64,000 nt of DNA from Streptomyces sp. Je 1-332. Its GTDB lineage: Bacteria; Actinomycetota; Actinomycetes; Streptomycetales; Streptomycetaceae. The notes beneath the pieces are model-generated. The model saw only the letters and a list, made by a program, of their open reading frames with translations. It ran no database searches and was not told the DNA's origin. The translations under genes were made by a program, and so were the position numbers. The DNA lies in contig NZ_CP160402.1 in assembly GCF_040730185.1 (NCBI RefSeq), forward strand, positions 7,564,001-7,628,000. The letters run 5' to 3'. Position 1 is the first letter of the stretch. Every line of letters starts with the position of its first letter. Positions 44,067 through 53,185 of this stretch are shown in pieces.

Positions 44067-44533
44067 GCGGTCGGCTGGTAGTCACCCGCCGGCTGCCGGG
44101 TGATGACGCTGAGGCGGTTGGCCGCGTTGATCAGGGCGATCAGCGACACCAGGGCGGCGAGCTGCTCGTCGTCGTAGTGCTTGGCGGCGGCCGCCCAGAC
44201 GTCGTCAGGGACCCCGCCCGCCGCGTCGGCGATACGGGTGCCCTGCTCCGCCAGCGCCAGAGCAGCACGCTCGGCCTCGGTGAAGACCTTGGCCTCGCGC
44301 CAGGCGGCGACGAGATTCAGGCGCACCGGACTCTCCCCGGCACGGGCGGCGTCCTTGGTGTGCATGTCGGTGCAGAAACCGCAGCCGTTGATCTGGCTCG
44401 CCCGCAGCATCACCAACTCCTGGGTCGTGGACGGCAACGCCGACTCCGAGAAGATCGCCTTGCTCGCCGACGCGAGGTGCTTCAGGGCCTTGGCCGCGAT
44501 CGGGCTGCCGAAGAGGTTCAAGCGGGCTTCCAT
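44063..44533 (-). CDS. Carboxymuconolactone decarboxylase/AhpD-family protein
   Basis: A 156-residue AhpD-like alkylhydroperoxidase-family protein. The CxxC active-site motif and His are in INGCGFCTDMHTKDAARAGE near residue 50. It would take part in peroxide or organic-hydroperoxide detoxification. It converges on the AraC gene with a four-base stop overlap. Confidence 0.9.
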   Translation of the reverse strand: MEARLNLFGSPIAAKALKHLASASKAIFSESALPSTTQELVMLRASQINGCGFCTDMHTKDAARAGESPVRLNLVAAWREAKVFTEAERAALALAEQGTRIADAAGGVPDDVWAAAAKHYDDEQLAALVSLIALINAANRLSVITRQPAGDYQPTA

Positions 44534-44666
44534 CGTGAACTCCTTGCTGTTCGTGGGCGGTTACACCTCCTACACGCGGCAGCCCGGCGCGATTCGACAG
44601 GGAAGAATGTGACACGCGTCTCCTTGCCGTACGGAGGCGCCTGCGCGGATGCCGCGAGGCCCGCGC

Positions 44667-45419
44667 TCACACCGCCACAGCAACGGCCGCCGTCACGCCG
44701 ACGACGACAATGACCCCGCGCAGCACGGCAGGTGAGAGGCGGCGGCCCACCCGCGCGCCGACGAGACCGCCCACGGTCGCGCCGAGGGCGATCACGCCGG
44801 CCACCGTCCAGTCGACGCTCGTGACGGCGATGAAGATGACCGCGGCGACGCCGTTCACGAGGGACGCGAGGACGTTCTTCACGGCGTTCAGGCGCTGCAG
44901 GTCATCACGGAGGAACGACCCGAACAGGCCCATCAGCAGCACCCCTTGGGCCGCTCCGAAGTAGCCGCCGTAGACCCCGGTGACCATGACGCCGGCCCAC
45001 AGTGGAACACCGCCGTCCGCACGGCCGCTTCCGTCGCGCCCCGCGAGCCACTTCTGGAGGCGTGGCTGGAGCAGCACCAGCGCACAGGCCAGCAGGATCA
45101 ACACCGGCACCGCGGCGCGGAAGGTGTCGGCGGACAGCTTCAGGAGAAGGACAGCTCCCACCACACCGCCCAGGAGCGCGGCGAGCCCGAGCCTGACCAG
45201 GCGGCGCCGCTGGCCCTTGAGCTCGGCGCGATATCCGTACGCCGCGCTGAGCACCCCGGGGACGAGGCCGACGGTGTTGGAGACGTTGGCGAGGACGGGC
45301 GGGTATCCGAAGGCGAGCAGCGTGGGGAAGGTGATCAGAGTGCCTGAGCCGACCACGGCGTTGATGCCGCCCGCCGCGACGGCCGCCGCCGCTATGGCCA
45401 CTGCCTCGAGTGCTTGCAT
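44667..45419 (-). CDS. TauE/SafE-family sulfite/organosulfonate exporter
   Basis: A 250-residue membrane protein with about eight helices. Family landmarks are AAGGINAVVGSGTLITFPTLLAFG at the N terminus and the repeat in the second half (GVYGGYFGAAQGVLLMGL). Family members export sulfite, sulfoacetate or related anions. The ATG has GGAAGGG upstream. It is divergent from a LysR gene that probably controls it. Confidence 0.88.
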   Translation of the reverse strand: MQALEAVAIAAAAVAAGGINAVVGSGTLITFPTLLAFGYPPVLANVSNTVGLVPGVLSAAYGYRAELKGQRRRLVRLGLAALLGGVVGAVLLLKLSADTFRAAVPVLILLACALVLLQPRLQKWLAGRDGSGRADGGVPLWAGVMVTGVYGGYFGAAQGVLLMGLFGSFLRDDLQRLNAVKNVLASLVNGVAAVIFIAVTSVDWTVAGVIALGATVGGLVGARVGRRLSPAVLRGVIVVVGVTAAVAVAV

Positions 45420-45630
45420 GGATCGCCCTTCCCGGGACGGTCGGCGTACCCGGAGTGCGGGCAGCCCGGGACGGAGAATTCTGGTGCGGAGCCGGCGGGT
45501 CGGCACCCGGACCGGTCCGCACGTCCTCCGGATGACGCACGGGCCGGGCCAGGTTGCCGCCCTGGGCCCGGAAAGATCGTCCCGCTCGCCCAACACCCAA
45601 GTCAATCCTCGGATTTCCTTGCAGACCCCC

Positions 45631-45642
45631 AAGCTGTAGCTT
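45631..45642. promoter_or_regulatory. LysR-type dyad AAGCT-GT-AGCTT
   Basis: A perfect 5-bp dyad lies eight bases upstream of the LysR ATG in the gap to the divergent exporter. LysR proteins bind short dyads of this kind and repress themselves; this one may also activate the exporter. Confidence 0.4.
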
Positions 45643-45650
45643 CACTCTCC

Positions 45651-46622
45651 ATGACTCTCGACGACCTGCGCGTCTTCGTCGCCGTATGCCGGACGGGCAG
45701 CCTCAGCGCCGTCGCCCGCGACCTCGCCTGTACGCAGCCCGCGGTCAGCCAGCACATCAGACGCCTGGAACGGGAGCTGGGGCTCAGCCTGCTCGAACGC
45801 CATCCGCGCGGCGTCGTCCCCACACCGGCCGGCCGGCTCCTGCACCACGCGGCGGCAGGTGGTCTGGGCGACATCGACCACGCCCTGCGCCGGCTGAGCG
45901 ACCTGGTGCACGGCGAGGGCGGCTCCGTGCGGATCACCACCGGGGCCACCTCGGTGCGCCACTTCATGTCCGACGCGATCGTGGCCTTCCGTCGGCGCCA
46001 TCCGCAGGTGAGCCTCGAATTCGAGACCGCGCACTCCAGCCGCAGCTGTTTCGAGGCCCTCATCGCGGGCGGCCTCGACCTGGCCTGGATCACCCTCGGC
46101 ACTCCGGTGAAGGGCATCGAGCAGCGTCCCGTCGTGGAACTTCCCTGGGTGCTCGCCGTTCACCGCGACGATCCCCTCGCCGCCAAGTCGCTGATCACCA
46201 CCGCCGACCTGGCCGGCATCCAGCTCATCGGCCTCCCGGAGAGCACGACTTCCCGCGCGCGCCTGGACGCCTGGTTCACCGAGCGTGGCATCAGCCCGGC
46301 CTCCGACACCAGCGTCGCCGACTGGGACACCGCCCTGCTGCTCGCCGAACTCGGCCTCGGCCACGCGATCGTCCCGGACCTGCCGGGCTGGCGCGGTCCC
46401 GGCCACCCCGACCTGCGCCTGATCCCCGTCCCGGACCTGCCCACGCTGTGGACCGGCTGGGCGGTACGCCGCTGGGACGCGCTCTCCCCCTTGGCCAAGG
46501 CCTTCGCCTATACGGTCGGCGACAACTGCCCGGGTGCGTGCATTCCCCGGCAGATGTCGGGGGAGTCGGAGGAGTCGAGGGAGTCGGAGAAGCCGGACGG
46601 GATTGTCAGTGGTCGTGAGTAG
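45651..46622 (+). CDS. LysR-family regulator
   Basis: A 323-residue LysR regulator. The winged HTH covers residues 1-60 (DDLRVFVAVCRTGSLSAVARDLACTQPAVSQHIRRLE), and a periplasmic-binding-like effector domain follows. The last 25 residues form an acidic/Ser tail (SGESEESRESEKPDG) beyond the normal family end. It is divergent from the TauE/SafE exporter. The effector may be a sulfur-containing or other organic anion; this is inference from the neighbour. Confidence 0.9.
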   Translation: MTLDDLRVFVAVCRTGSLSAVARDLACTQPAVSQHIRRLERELGLSLLERHPRGVVPTPAGRLLHHAAAGGLGDIDHALRRLSDLVHGEGGSVRITTGATSVRHFMSDAIVAFRRRHPQVSLEFETAHSSRSCFEALIAGGLDLAWITLGTPVKGIEQRPVVELPWVLAVHRDDPLAAKSLITTADLAGIQLIGLPESTTSRARLDAWFTERGISPASDTSVADWDTALLLAELGLGHAIVPDLPGWRGPGHPDLRLIPVPDLPTLWTGWAVRRWDALSPLAKAFAYTVGDNCPGACIPRQMSGESEESRESEKPDGIVSGRE

Positions 46623-46685
46623 CGTTCAGTAAGTGACCGATGACGACACGATCAGATGCTGCGGTCACCACGAGGGGGGAGTGTC

Positions 46686-47648
46686 ATGTCTGTTGTCGCG
46701 GGCGACGGCTGGGCGGGTCTGGGCTGGGACGGCTGGCGGGACCACGCGCTGGTTCGTGAACGGCTGGAGTGCGGAGCCGACCCGAATGTGTGGGGCGGGG
46801 GACGGCCTCTGCACCGGGCGGCCGTGTCCGGCTCACCCGAGGTGGTCGCCGAGCTGGCCCGCCGTGTCGATGACGTCGACGCGGAGGAAGCGGGCGGCAC
46901 CGCTCTGTGGGCCGCGGTCCTTTCCGACCGCGCGGACAACGCCCGGGTGCTGGCCGCGGCCGGGGCCGACCCGTGGCGGACCGCGCTGGCCGGCTGGTCC
47001 CCCGGCCGGCTCAGCCTGGCGGGGCCGACCCCCGACCTCTTCATGGTTCCGTCCGGCGAGCGCGGCCTGACCCCGGCGGAGTCCGCCGCCGCGACGGAGG
47101 CCAGACGGCTGACCGCGGCCCTGGGCGACCTCGACCATGACGGCACCGGCCTGGCGTGCGTGGCCGGGATCGACGCGGCCGAAGCCGCACGCCGACTGGG
47201 GGCCGGGCCGTACGAGGATCCGGAGCTCGACCTGCTCCTTGAGGACCCCGTGTCGTACGACGCGGACGATTCCCTGCAGATCATCGGCGCCACCGACGTA
47301 CCGGGCGGCTGTGTCATCACCCAGCCCTGGGGCTACGCACCGCAGATGCCCGGGGTGCTGACCCTGCTCTCCGCGGGCACCGTCTGCTACGGCCTCTATG
47401 CCAACCCCAAGAGCGGCAACCAAGGCAGCATCGCCCGCGACGGCGTCATGGAAGGCACGGACCTGCACCCGGGAGGCGGCCCCGACGAGGGCGACTCACC
47501 GCAGGGGGTCCTCGCCGCCTACCTCTACCACCACAACGCCGTCGCCTACTCCTGTGCCTACGTCGGCCTGCGACCGACCGACGCCCGCGCCGTCACGGGC
47601 CCGCCCGACCTCTGGCTCAAGCTGCCCCGGCGCGGCTACTGGCACTGA
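46686..47648 (+). CDS. Ankyrin-repeat protein
   Basis: A 320-residue protein. The first 110 residues contain about three ankyrin repeats (GRPLHRAAVSGSPEVVAELARRVDDVD, GTALWAAVLSDRADNARVLAAAGADP). The C-terminal 200 residues form an unrecognised domain that includes the segment SLQIIGATDVPGGCVITQPWGYAPQMPGVLTLLSAGTVCYGLYANPKSGNQG in broken form; it resembles domains of unknown function often paired with ankyrins in actinomycetes. The ATG has GGGGGGAG upstream. No export signal. Confidence 0.8.
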   Translation: MSVVAGDGWAGLGWDGWRDHALVRERLECGADPNVWGGGRPLHRAAVSGSPEVVAELARRVDDVDAEEAGGTALWAAVLSDRADNARVLAAAGADPWRTALAGWSPGRLSLAGPTPDLFMVPSGERGLTPAESAAATEARRLTAALGDLDHDGTGLACVAGIDAAEAARRLGAGPYEDPELDLLLEDPVSYDADDSLQIIGATDVPGGCVITQPWGYAPQMPGVLTLLSAGTVCYGLYANPKSGNQGSIARDGVMEGTDLHPGGGPDEGDSPQGVLAAYLYHHNAVAYSCAYVGLRPTDARAVTGPPDLWLKLPRRGYWH

Positions 47649-47680
47649 GCGGCCGACCGGCCGACCGGTCGCACATCGGG

Positions 47681-48802
47681 CTAGCTCTTGAGGCCGACCG
47701 TCGCGCACGCCGCCTTGAACTCGGCCGTGCAGATCTCCTTGGTCTTGTAGATGCCGTCCTCGATGACCGTGGACTTGATGGTGTCCCGCGTCAGGGGGCG
47801 GACCGAGACCAGAAGGGTGGGGATGTTCTTCGTGGTGGCGTTCTCCGACCGGTCCCCGGCCAGGGCGTCGTACTCGACCATGCGGCCCTGGGCGATCCGG
47901 ACCGCCATCTGCGCGGCACCGACGGCCTCTTCGGGGTATGGCTTGTAGACGCTCATGTACTGCTCGCCCGTGACGATGCGCTGCACGGCCGACAGCTCCG
48001 CGTCCTGGCCGGTGACCGGCGGCAGGTCGGTCATGCCCGCGGCCTTGAGGGCCTTGATGGCACCGCCCGCCATGCCGTCGTTGGCGGAGTAGACAGCGGC
48101 GATGTCGTCCTTGCCGATGGCGGTGATCGCCTCGGTCATATGGGCGCCGGCCACCTGCGGTTTCCAGCCATCGGTGTCGTACGACTTGGCGATGTCCACC
48201 TGGTTCTGGAGCTGCGAGAGCGCGCCTTCCTTGAAGACGGCGGCGTTCGGGTCGGTGGGCGCGCCGTTGATCATGACGATCTTGCTGTTCTGGCGGTCGC
48301 CACTGCCGAGCGCCTTCAGGATCGCCTGACCCTGGACCTGGCCGACCAGCTCGTTGTCGAAGGCCACGTAGCCGGATACGGGTCCCTCGGCGAGACGGTC
48401 GTAGGCGATGACGGGAATGTCGGCTTCCTTCGCCTTCTTGACCGCCGGGGCGAGCTTCTTCGCGTCCACCGCGCTCACCAGGATCGTGTCGACCTTGTCG
48501 GCGACCATCTGGCCGAGCTGGGCGTTCTGCTTGGCGGCGTCTCCCTTGGCGTTGGCGTAGACGAGCTTGCCCTTGCCGTTGGTGAGCTTCTCGACCTGCT
48601 TCTTGATGATGGGGTGGTCGAACTTCTCGTAGCGGGCCGTCTCCGCCTCGGGCAGGAGCAGGCCGACGGTGACCGCGTCACCCTTCCTCTCGGTCTGCGC
48701 CTTGTCGTCGTCCGATCCCAGCAGACTGCCGCATGCGGCGAGCGAGAGTGCCAGGGCGCTCACAGAGACGGCGACGGTGGCTTCACGCATACGGGTTCTC
48801 AT
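47681..48802 (-). CDS. Sugar ABC-transporter substrate-binding lipoprotein (XylF-like), orphan
   Basis: A 373-residue type I periplasmic-binding protein. The lipoprotein signal ends LSLAAC at about residue 24. The mature protein has the XylF-like pattern (VGLLLPEAETARYEKFDHPIIKKQVE, ILVSAVDAKKLAPAVKKAKEADIPVIAYDRL, YVAFDNELVGQVQG). It would bind xylose or another sugar at the membrane surface. No permease or ATPase gene is next to it, so it depends on a transporter elsewhere or has a sensing role. The ATG has GAGGAAG upstream. Confidence 0.88.
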   Translation of the reverse strand: MRTRMREATVAVSVSALALSLAACGSLLGSDDDKAQTERKGDAVTVGLLLPEAETARYEKFDHPIIKKQVEKLTNGKGKLVYANAKGDAAKQNAQLGQMVADKVDTILVSAVDAKKLAPAVKKAKEADIPVIAYDRLAEGPVSGYVAFDNELVGQVQGQAILKALGSGDRQNSKIVMINGAPTDPNAAVFKEGALSQLQNQVDIAKSYDTDGWKPQVAGAHMTEAITAIGKDDIAAVYSANDGMAGGAIKALKAAGMTDLPPVTGQDAELSAVQRIVTGEQYMSVYKPYPEEAVGAAQMAVRIAQGRMVEYDALAGDRSENATTKNIPTLLVSVRPLTRDTIKSTVIEDGIYKTKEICTAEFKAACATVGLKS

Positions 48803-49021
48803 TCGCCCACTTCCTCGATCGGACCGCTTCGTTGTGATCCGAGTGGCTGAAAGCCAACCTTGGAGCGTTCCCGGCGTCAAGGAGTCAATGCATAACGAGA
48901 TTGCAATGGAATGTGTGTTTCAGTTTTGAACTGTCCCGTATTTACACGTGACAACGGAGGAGCCCGATATCTACGGTGAGGGACGCCGCGCAGGGCGTAC
49001 GCGCCACGGAGGGGCTGACGC

Positions 49022-50269
49022 ATGACCGAACCGACGCTGATCCGCACCGGACCGATCCGCTACGCCACCGCGCAGCGCTTCGCCCGCCCGAGCCCCGCGC
49101 CGGACCCGGACCCGGATCAGACCCCGGACCGGACCCGCTCCCAGACCCCGGGCCGCCGCACGTCCAGCGGTGAGATCTGCCCGCAACTGCCCTCCAGGCT
49201 GGACGCGGTGATGGGCCCGCCCCTCGACCGCCACCCGCACGGCGAGGACTGCCTGAACCTGTCGATCACGACACCTGCACGCGACGCCGGGGCCCGCCCG
49301 GTGCTCGTTTGGCTGCACGGCGGCGGGTTCAGCAGCGGGGCCGGGCTGCTGGACTGGTACGACGGCGGCGCTCTCGCCGCCCAGGGCGATGTAGTGGTCG
49401 TCGGCGTCAACTACCGCCTCGGCGCGCTCGGATACCTCTGCCTCGACGGGATCAGCGAAGGCAACCTCGGCCTGTACGACCAGCTGGCGGCCCTGCGCTG
49501 GGTCGCCGCGCACATCGCCGCGTACGGGGGAGACCCCGGCAACGTCACGGTGGCGGGCCAGTCGGCCGGCGCACTGTCCATCCGCCTCCTCCTCGACATG
49601 CCGGAGGCCACGGGACTCTTCCGCCGCGCGATCCTGCAGAGCGCCCCGCTCGCGCTCGCGGCACGCCCTCGTGAAGACGCCCAGGCGCTGGGCCGTATGT
49701 TCGCGGAGTTCCTCGCCACGGACCCGCGCACCGCTGACGTATCCGCGATCCTGGCGGCCCAGCGCGAGACCGCCCTGGCCAACCTGAGCCGCTCCGGCAG
49801 CACGATGGAACCCGCGTTCACCCCGGTCGAGTTCCTCGGCTCCGACCCGTCTTCCGGGTCCTTCGAGGAGAACGTACGGGGGCTCGACATCCTGTACGGC
49901 TGGAATCTGGACGACATGTCCGCGTTCCCCGGCGAGGGCGACGAAACGGCGGCCCTGACCCGCCGCGTCTACGAGGAACCCCTGGGCCGCTTCGGGTTGC
50001 GCGCGGCACGGGCGGGCGCTCGGGTTCACACGTACCGCCTGGACTGGCGTCCCGCCGGATCGGCGTTCGGCGCGACCCACTGCCTCGAACTCCCACTCCT
50101 CTTCGGGTCGCGCGAGGCATGGCGGGCGTCACCGATGCTCGGGGCGGTGCCCTGGGAGGACGTGGACTCGCTCGGCTCGAAGCTGCGGGCCGCCTGGATC
50201 ACGTTCGCCCGCACCGGAACGCCGGGTCCGATGTCCGCCCCGCTGCACCAGGGGAAGGTGCCCGGATAG
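49022..50269 (+). CDS. Type-B carboxylesterase/lipase
   Basis: A 415-residue alpha/beta hydrolase of the carboxylesterase type-B family. The oxyanion hole HGGGF, nucleophile GQSAGA near residue 183 and a His within the FGATHCLELPLLFG segment are visible. No signal peptide. It is shorter than the usual 480-500 residues; the region between the N terminus and the oxyanion hole is compressed and carries a DPDPDQTPDRT low-complexity stretch. The ATG has GGAGGGG upstream. Confidence 0.88.
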   Translation: MTEPTLIRTGPIRYATAQRFARPSPAPDPDPDQTPDRTRSQTPGRRTSSGEICPQLPSRLDAVMGPPLDRHPHGEDCLNLSITTPARDAGARPVLVWLHGGGFSSGAGLLDWYDGGALAAQGDVVVVGVNYRLGALGYLCLDGISEGNLGLYDQLAALRWVAAHIAAYGGDPGNVTVAGQSAGALSIRLLLDMPEATGLFRRAILQSAPLALAARPREDAQALGRMFAEFLATDPRTADVSAILAAQRETALANLSRSGSTMEPAFTPVEFLGSDPSSGSFEENVRGLDILYGWNLDDMSAFPGEGDETAALTRRVYEEPLGRFGLRAARAGARVHTYRLDWRPAGSAFGATHCLELPLLFGSREAWRASPMLGAVPWEDVDSLGSKLRAAWITFARTGTPGPMSAPLHQGKVPG

Positions 50270-50285
50270 CCGAGGGCCGCACGTA

Positions 50286-50329
50286 AAAGGAGACCAGGAC
50301 CCCAGAGGCAAAGGAGACCAGGACCCCAG
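50286..50329. repeat. 20-bp direct repeat, 24-bp period
   Basis: AAAGGAGACCAGGACCCCAG occurs at 50286-50305 and 50310-50329, in the gap after the carboxylesterase gene. The gap is 330 bp; its other content is the cold-shock gene leader. Confidence 0.8.
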
Positions 50330-50420
50330 GGGACCGAAAATCTCCGCATTGTGGGGTGGGCTGAGGGCCGGTCGGGCGAAATAAGTAGTGCTTGCCCGTG
50401 CCGCGGGGCCCGTCCCGTGC

Positions 50421-50599
50421 TACTGTGATCGTAGTTGCAGTTGTGGTTCCCATAAGACTTCAAGTGCCTTTGGTGGATCTATTCCGCCGGGCACTTTTGT
50501 ATTTCCGGGAGAAGTTTTCCCGGACGGGGCAATCAACGTGGCGACGCCGGGGTTCGCACAGTGCGGGTCCCGGAGCTTGCCCCGAAGGAGATATTTAGT
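50421..50599 (+). promoter_or_regulatory. Cold-shock gene promoter and structured 5' leader
   Basis: TACTGT at 50421-50426 can serve as a -10 element, giving a leader of about 165 bases. Two hairpins follow. The first is AAGTGCC/GGCACTT with an inner GGTGG/CCGCC (50462-50496). The second is CCGGGA/TCCCGG (50505-50523). Long structured leaders are a known feature of cspA-type genes, where they control mRNA stability and translation at low temperature. Confidence 0.5.
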
Positions 50600-50803
50600 A
50601 TGGCTACTGGCACCGTGAAGTGGTTCAACTCGGAAAAGGGCTTCGGCTTCATCGAGCAGGAGGGTGGCGGCCCGGACGTCTTCGCCCACTACTCGAACAT
50701 CGCCACCCAGGGCTTCCGTGAGCTTCAGGAAGGCCAGAAGGTGAGCTTCGATGTCACTCAGGGCCAGAAGGGCCCGCAGGCGGAGAACATCGTTCCCGCC
50801 TGA
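50600..50803 (+). CDS. Cold-shock protein (CspA family)
   Basis: A 67-residue cold-shock domain protein with intact RNP1 (KGFGFIEQ) and RNP2 (DVFAHYS) RNA-binding motifs. It binds single-stranded RNA/DNA and acts as an RNA chaperone. The ATG has AAGGAG nine bases upstream. It is followed by a strong terminator and then a DEAD-box helicase gene with its own structured leader, so the two form a cold-shock pair under separate control. Confidence 0.96.
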   Translation: MATGTVKWFNSEKGFGFIEQEGGGPDVFAHYSNIATQGFRELQEGQKVSFDVTQGQKGPQAENIVPA

Positions 50804-50822
50804 CGCTGAAGCGTAAGACGAC

Positions 50823-50856
50823 GCTGGTGCCCGCGCCTCAAGGCGCGGGCACCAGC
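50823..50856 (+). terminator. Terminator after the cold-shock gene
   Basis: A perfect 15-bp stem (GCTGGTGCCCGCGCC and complement) with a TCAA loop, 20 bases past the stop codon. Confidence 0.9.
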
Positions 50857-50942
50857 TCGTTGCTGTTTACAGAAGTTTGTCTTGAAGTTTGTCTTTTATT
50901 CGGCTCGTGCTTGCAATTCGTTCGGTTGAAATCCGCCGAGAA

Positions 50943-50969
50943 TTCCTCGATGCGTGCCATATCGAGGAA
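50943..50969 (+). promoter_or_regulatory. Shine-Dalgarno-sequestering hairpin of the DEAD-box gene
   Basis: TTCCTCGAT (50943-50951) pairs perfectly with ATCGAGGAA (50961-50969) around a 9-base loop. The right arm contains most of the GAGGAAGG ribosome site (50964-50971) of the helicase gene, whose ATG is at 50978. A 12-bp tandem repeat GAAGTTTGTCTT lies just upstream (50872-50895). Confidence 0.6.
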
Positions 50970-50977
50970 GGTTCTCC

Positions 50978-52507
50978 ATGAACCGTTCAGCTCGCACGAA
51001 CGACCGCTATTCCAGTCCCCGCAACAGCGGCGGCTCCCGCGGCGCCAACCCCCGCAAGGGCGGTGGCGCCCGCCCCGGCAACCGCCCCGGCGGCCAGGGA
51101 CGCCGACCCGCGGCGCCCCAGGGAGAGTTCGCCCTGCCGGTCACCATCACCCCGGGCCTGCCCGCGGCGGAGACCTTCGCCGAACTCGACATGCCGGCCC
51201 CGCTGTTGAAGACGCTCACCGGCCTCGACGTGACCGAGCCGTTCCCGATCCAGGCGGCCACGCTGCCGAACGCCCTCGCGGGACGTGACGTACTGGGCCG
51301 TGGCCGTACCGGTTCCGGCAAGACCCTCGCCTTCGGGCTCCCGCTCCTCGTGCGCACCGCCGGTCAGCGCGCCGAGTCGAAGCGGCCCCTGGCCCTGGTC
51401 CTCGTTCCCACCCGGGAACTCGCCCAGCAGGTCACCGAGGCACTCACTCCGTACGCCCGGTCGCTGAAGCTGCGTATCGCCACGGTGGTCGGTGGCATGT
51501 CGATCGGCAGGCAGGCCGGTGCGCTGCGCACCGGTGCCGAGGTCGTCGTCGCCACCCCGGGGCGCCTCAAGGACCTCATCGAGCGCAAGGACTGCCGCCT
51601 GGACCGGGTGAGCATCACCGTCCTCGACGAGGCCGACCAGATGGCCGACATGGGCTTCATGCCGCAGGTCACCGAACTGCTCGACCAGGTGCGCCCCGAC
51701 GGCCAGCGGATGCTGTTCTCGGCCACCCTCGACCGCAATGTCGACCTTCTGGTGCGCAGCTACCTCCATGACCCGGTCGTCCACTCGGTCGACCCCTCCA
51801 AGGGCGCGGTCACGACGATGGAGCACCACGAGCTGCACGTGCACGGCGCCGACAAGATGGCGACCGCCACCGAGATCGCGGCCCGTGACGGCCGGGTGAT
51901 CATGTTCCTGGACACCAAGCACGCCGTCGACCAGTTCACCAAGCACCTGATGGGCAGCGGCGTACGAGCCGCCGCGCTGCACGGCGGCAAGTCGCAGCCC
52001 CAGCGCACCCGCACCCTCGCCCAGTTCAAGACCGGCGCGGTGACGGTCCTGGTGGCCACCAACGTCGCGGCCCGCGGCATCCATGTCGACAACCTCGACC
52101 TGGTGGTCAACGTCGACCCTCCCATCGACCACAAGGACTACCTCCACCGCGGCGGCCGCACGGCACGCGCCGGTGAGTCCGGCAGTGTCGTCACCCTGGT
52201 GACGCCGAACCAGCGCCGCGACATGAGCCGCCTGATGTCCGCCGCCGGGATCAGGCCCAAGGTCACCCAAGTGCGGTCCGGGGAAGCCGAGTTGAGCCGC
52301 ATCACCGGTGCGCAGAAGCCCTCCGGTGTGCCGATCGCCGGCAGCGCGCCCAGCACTGAGCGCCCCAAGCGCGGTGGCGCCCCCTTCCGCGGGATGGGCA
52401 CGCGGCCGGGCCAGCCCGGCCGTTCCGGGGGAGGCTCCCGACGGACCGCCGAATCCCGCGAGATGGCTGAGGCCCGCAAGGCCGCCCGCGTGCGTCGCGC
52501 TGCCTGA
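50978..52507 (+). CDS. DEAD-box ATP-dependent RNA helicase
   Basis: A 509-residue DEAD-box helicase. The Q-motif zone ends PFPIQAATLP. Motif I is GRTGSGKT, Ia PTRELAQQ, Ib TPGRL, II DEAD and III SAT. Motif V is ARGIHV and motif VI HRGGRTARAG. Arg/Gly-rich low-complexity tails lie at both ends, as in RhlE/CsdA-type cold-shock helicases. It should unwind structured RNA. It follows the cold-shock protein gene and has a possible RNA switch over its ribosome site. Confidence 0.94.
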   Translation: MNRSARTNDRYSSPRNSGGSRGANPRKGGGARPGNRPGGQGRRPAAPQGEFALPVTITPGLPAAETFAELDMPAPLLKTLTGLDVTEPFPIQAATLPNALAGRDVLGRGRTGSGKTLAFGLPLLVRTAGQRAESKRPLALVLVPTRELAQQVTEALTPYARSLKLRIATVVGGMSIGRQAGALRTGAEVVVATPGRLKDLIERKDCRLDRVSITVLDEADQMADMGFMPQVTELLDQVRPDGQRMLFSATLDRNVDLLVRSYLHDPVVHSVDPSKGAVTTMEHHELHVHGADKMATATEIAARDGRVIMFLDTKHAVDQFTKHLMGSGVRAAALHGGKSQPQRTRTLAQFKTGAVTVLVATNVAARGIHVDNLDLVVNVDPPIDHKDYLHRGGRTARAGESGSVVTLVTPNQRRDMSRLMSAAGIRPKVTQVRSGEAELSRITGAQKPSGVPIAGSAPSTERPKRGGAPFRGMGTRPGQPGRSGGGSRRTAESREMAEARKAARVRRAA

Positions 52508-52512
52508 GCGGA

Positions 52513-52536
52513 GTTCTTGACCTCCGGGTCAAGAAC
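52513..52536. promoter_or_regulatory. TetR-type operator (or hairpin) before the TetR gene
   Basis: 10-bp arms GTTCTTGACC and GGTCAAGAAC with a 4-bp centre lie 18 bp upstream of the TetR ATG. The left arm contains a TTGACC -35-like hexamer, which favours an autoregulatory operator; as RNA it could also fold as a terminator for the helicase gene. Confidence 0.6.
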
Positions 52537-52553
52537 GGCCTAGGCTCCTGTTC

Positions 52554-53132
52554 ATGGGGAGGCCGAAGCAGTTCGATCCAGATGCCGCCGTCGAGCGGGC
52601 CATGGACGTGTTCTGGCGCAAGGGGTATGCCGCCACCACGCCTCAGGATCTCGTGGACGCGCTCGGCATCGGCAAAGGTAGTCTCTACAACACCTTCGGC
52701 AGCAAACACGCCCTGTTCGAGCGGGCGTTGCGTCGCTACCGCGACAGTCAGGCCGCTGCTCTGGTCGAGATGCTCGAGGGGTCGGGGCCCGTGAAGGAGC
52801 GGGTGCGCGAGGCTCTGTTGCTGCTCGTCGAGATGGACCTCGCCGACCCGGACCGGCGCGGCTGCATGGCGGTGAACACCGCCGCGGAGCTGGCCGGGAC
52901 GGACGAGGTGGCGGCCGACCTTGTCCGGCGCATGCTGGACCGCACCGAGGAGGCTTTCTCCGCGCTGCTGGAGAAGGGGCAGCGGGCGGGGGAGATCTCC
53001 TCCACCCGTGACGCACGCGCTATCGGGAGTCAGCTGCTCGCCACGGTCGTCGGCCTACGGCTGATGGCGCGGGTCGCGGAAGGGCCGGAGCGTCTCGGCC
53101 GGGTGATCGACGCGACGGTCGACTCCCTCTGA
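52554..53132 (+). CDS. TetR/AcrR-family regulator
   Basis: A 192-residue regulator. The HTH is in residues about 10-55 (AAVERAMDVFWRKGYAATTPQDLVDALGIGKGSLYNTFGSKHALF), the pattern of the AcuR/NemR-like group that controls reductase genes. The C-terminal domain has Cys and acidic residues (DRRGCMAVNTAAELAG) typical of that group. It precedes an SDR gene on the same strand by 120 bp. GGTCAA half-sites in that gap match the arms of its own operator. Confidence 0.9.
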   Translation: MGRPKQFDPDAAVERAMDVFWRKGYAATTPQDLVDALGIGKGSLYNTFGSKHALFERALRRYRDSQAAALVEMLEGSGPVKERVREALLLLVEMDLADPDRRGCMAVNTAAELAGTDEVAADLVRRMLDRTEEAFSALLEKGQRAGEISSTRDARAIGSQLLATVVGLRLMARVAEGPERLGRVIDATVDSL

Positions 53133-53185
53133 TCTTTTCCCTCTAGGCGGTACTGGTCCCCGGCGTGTACCCATGTTTTGTACCT

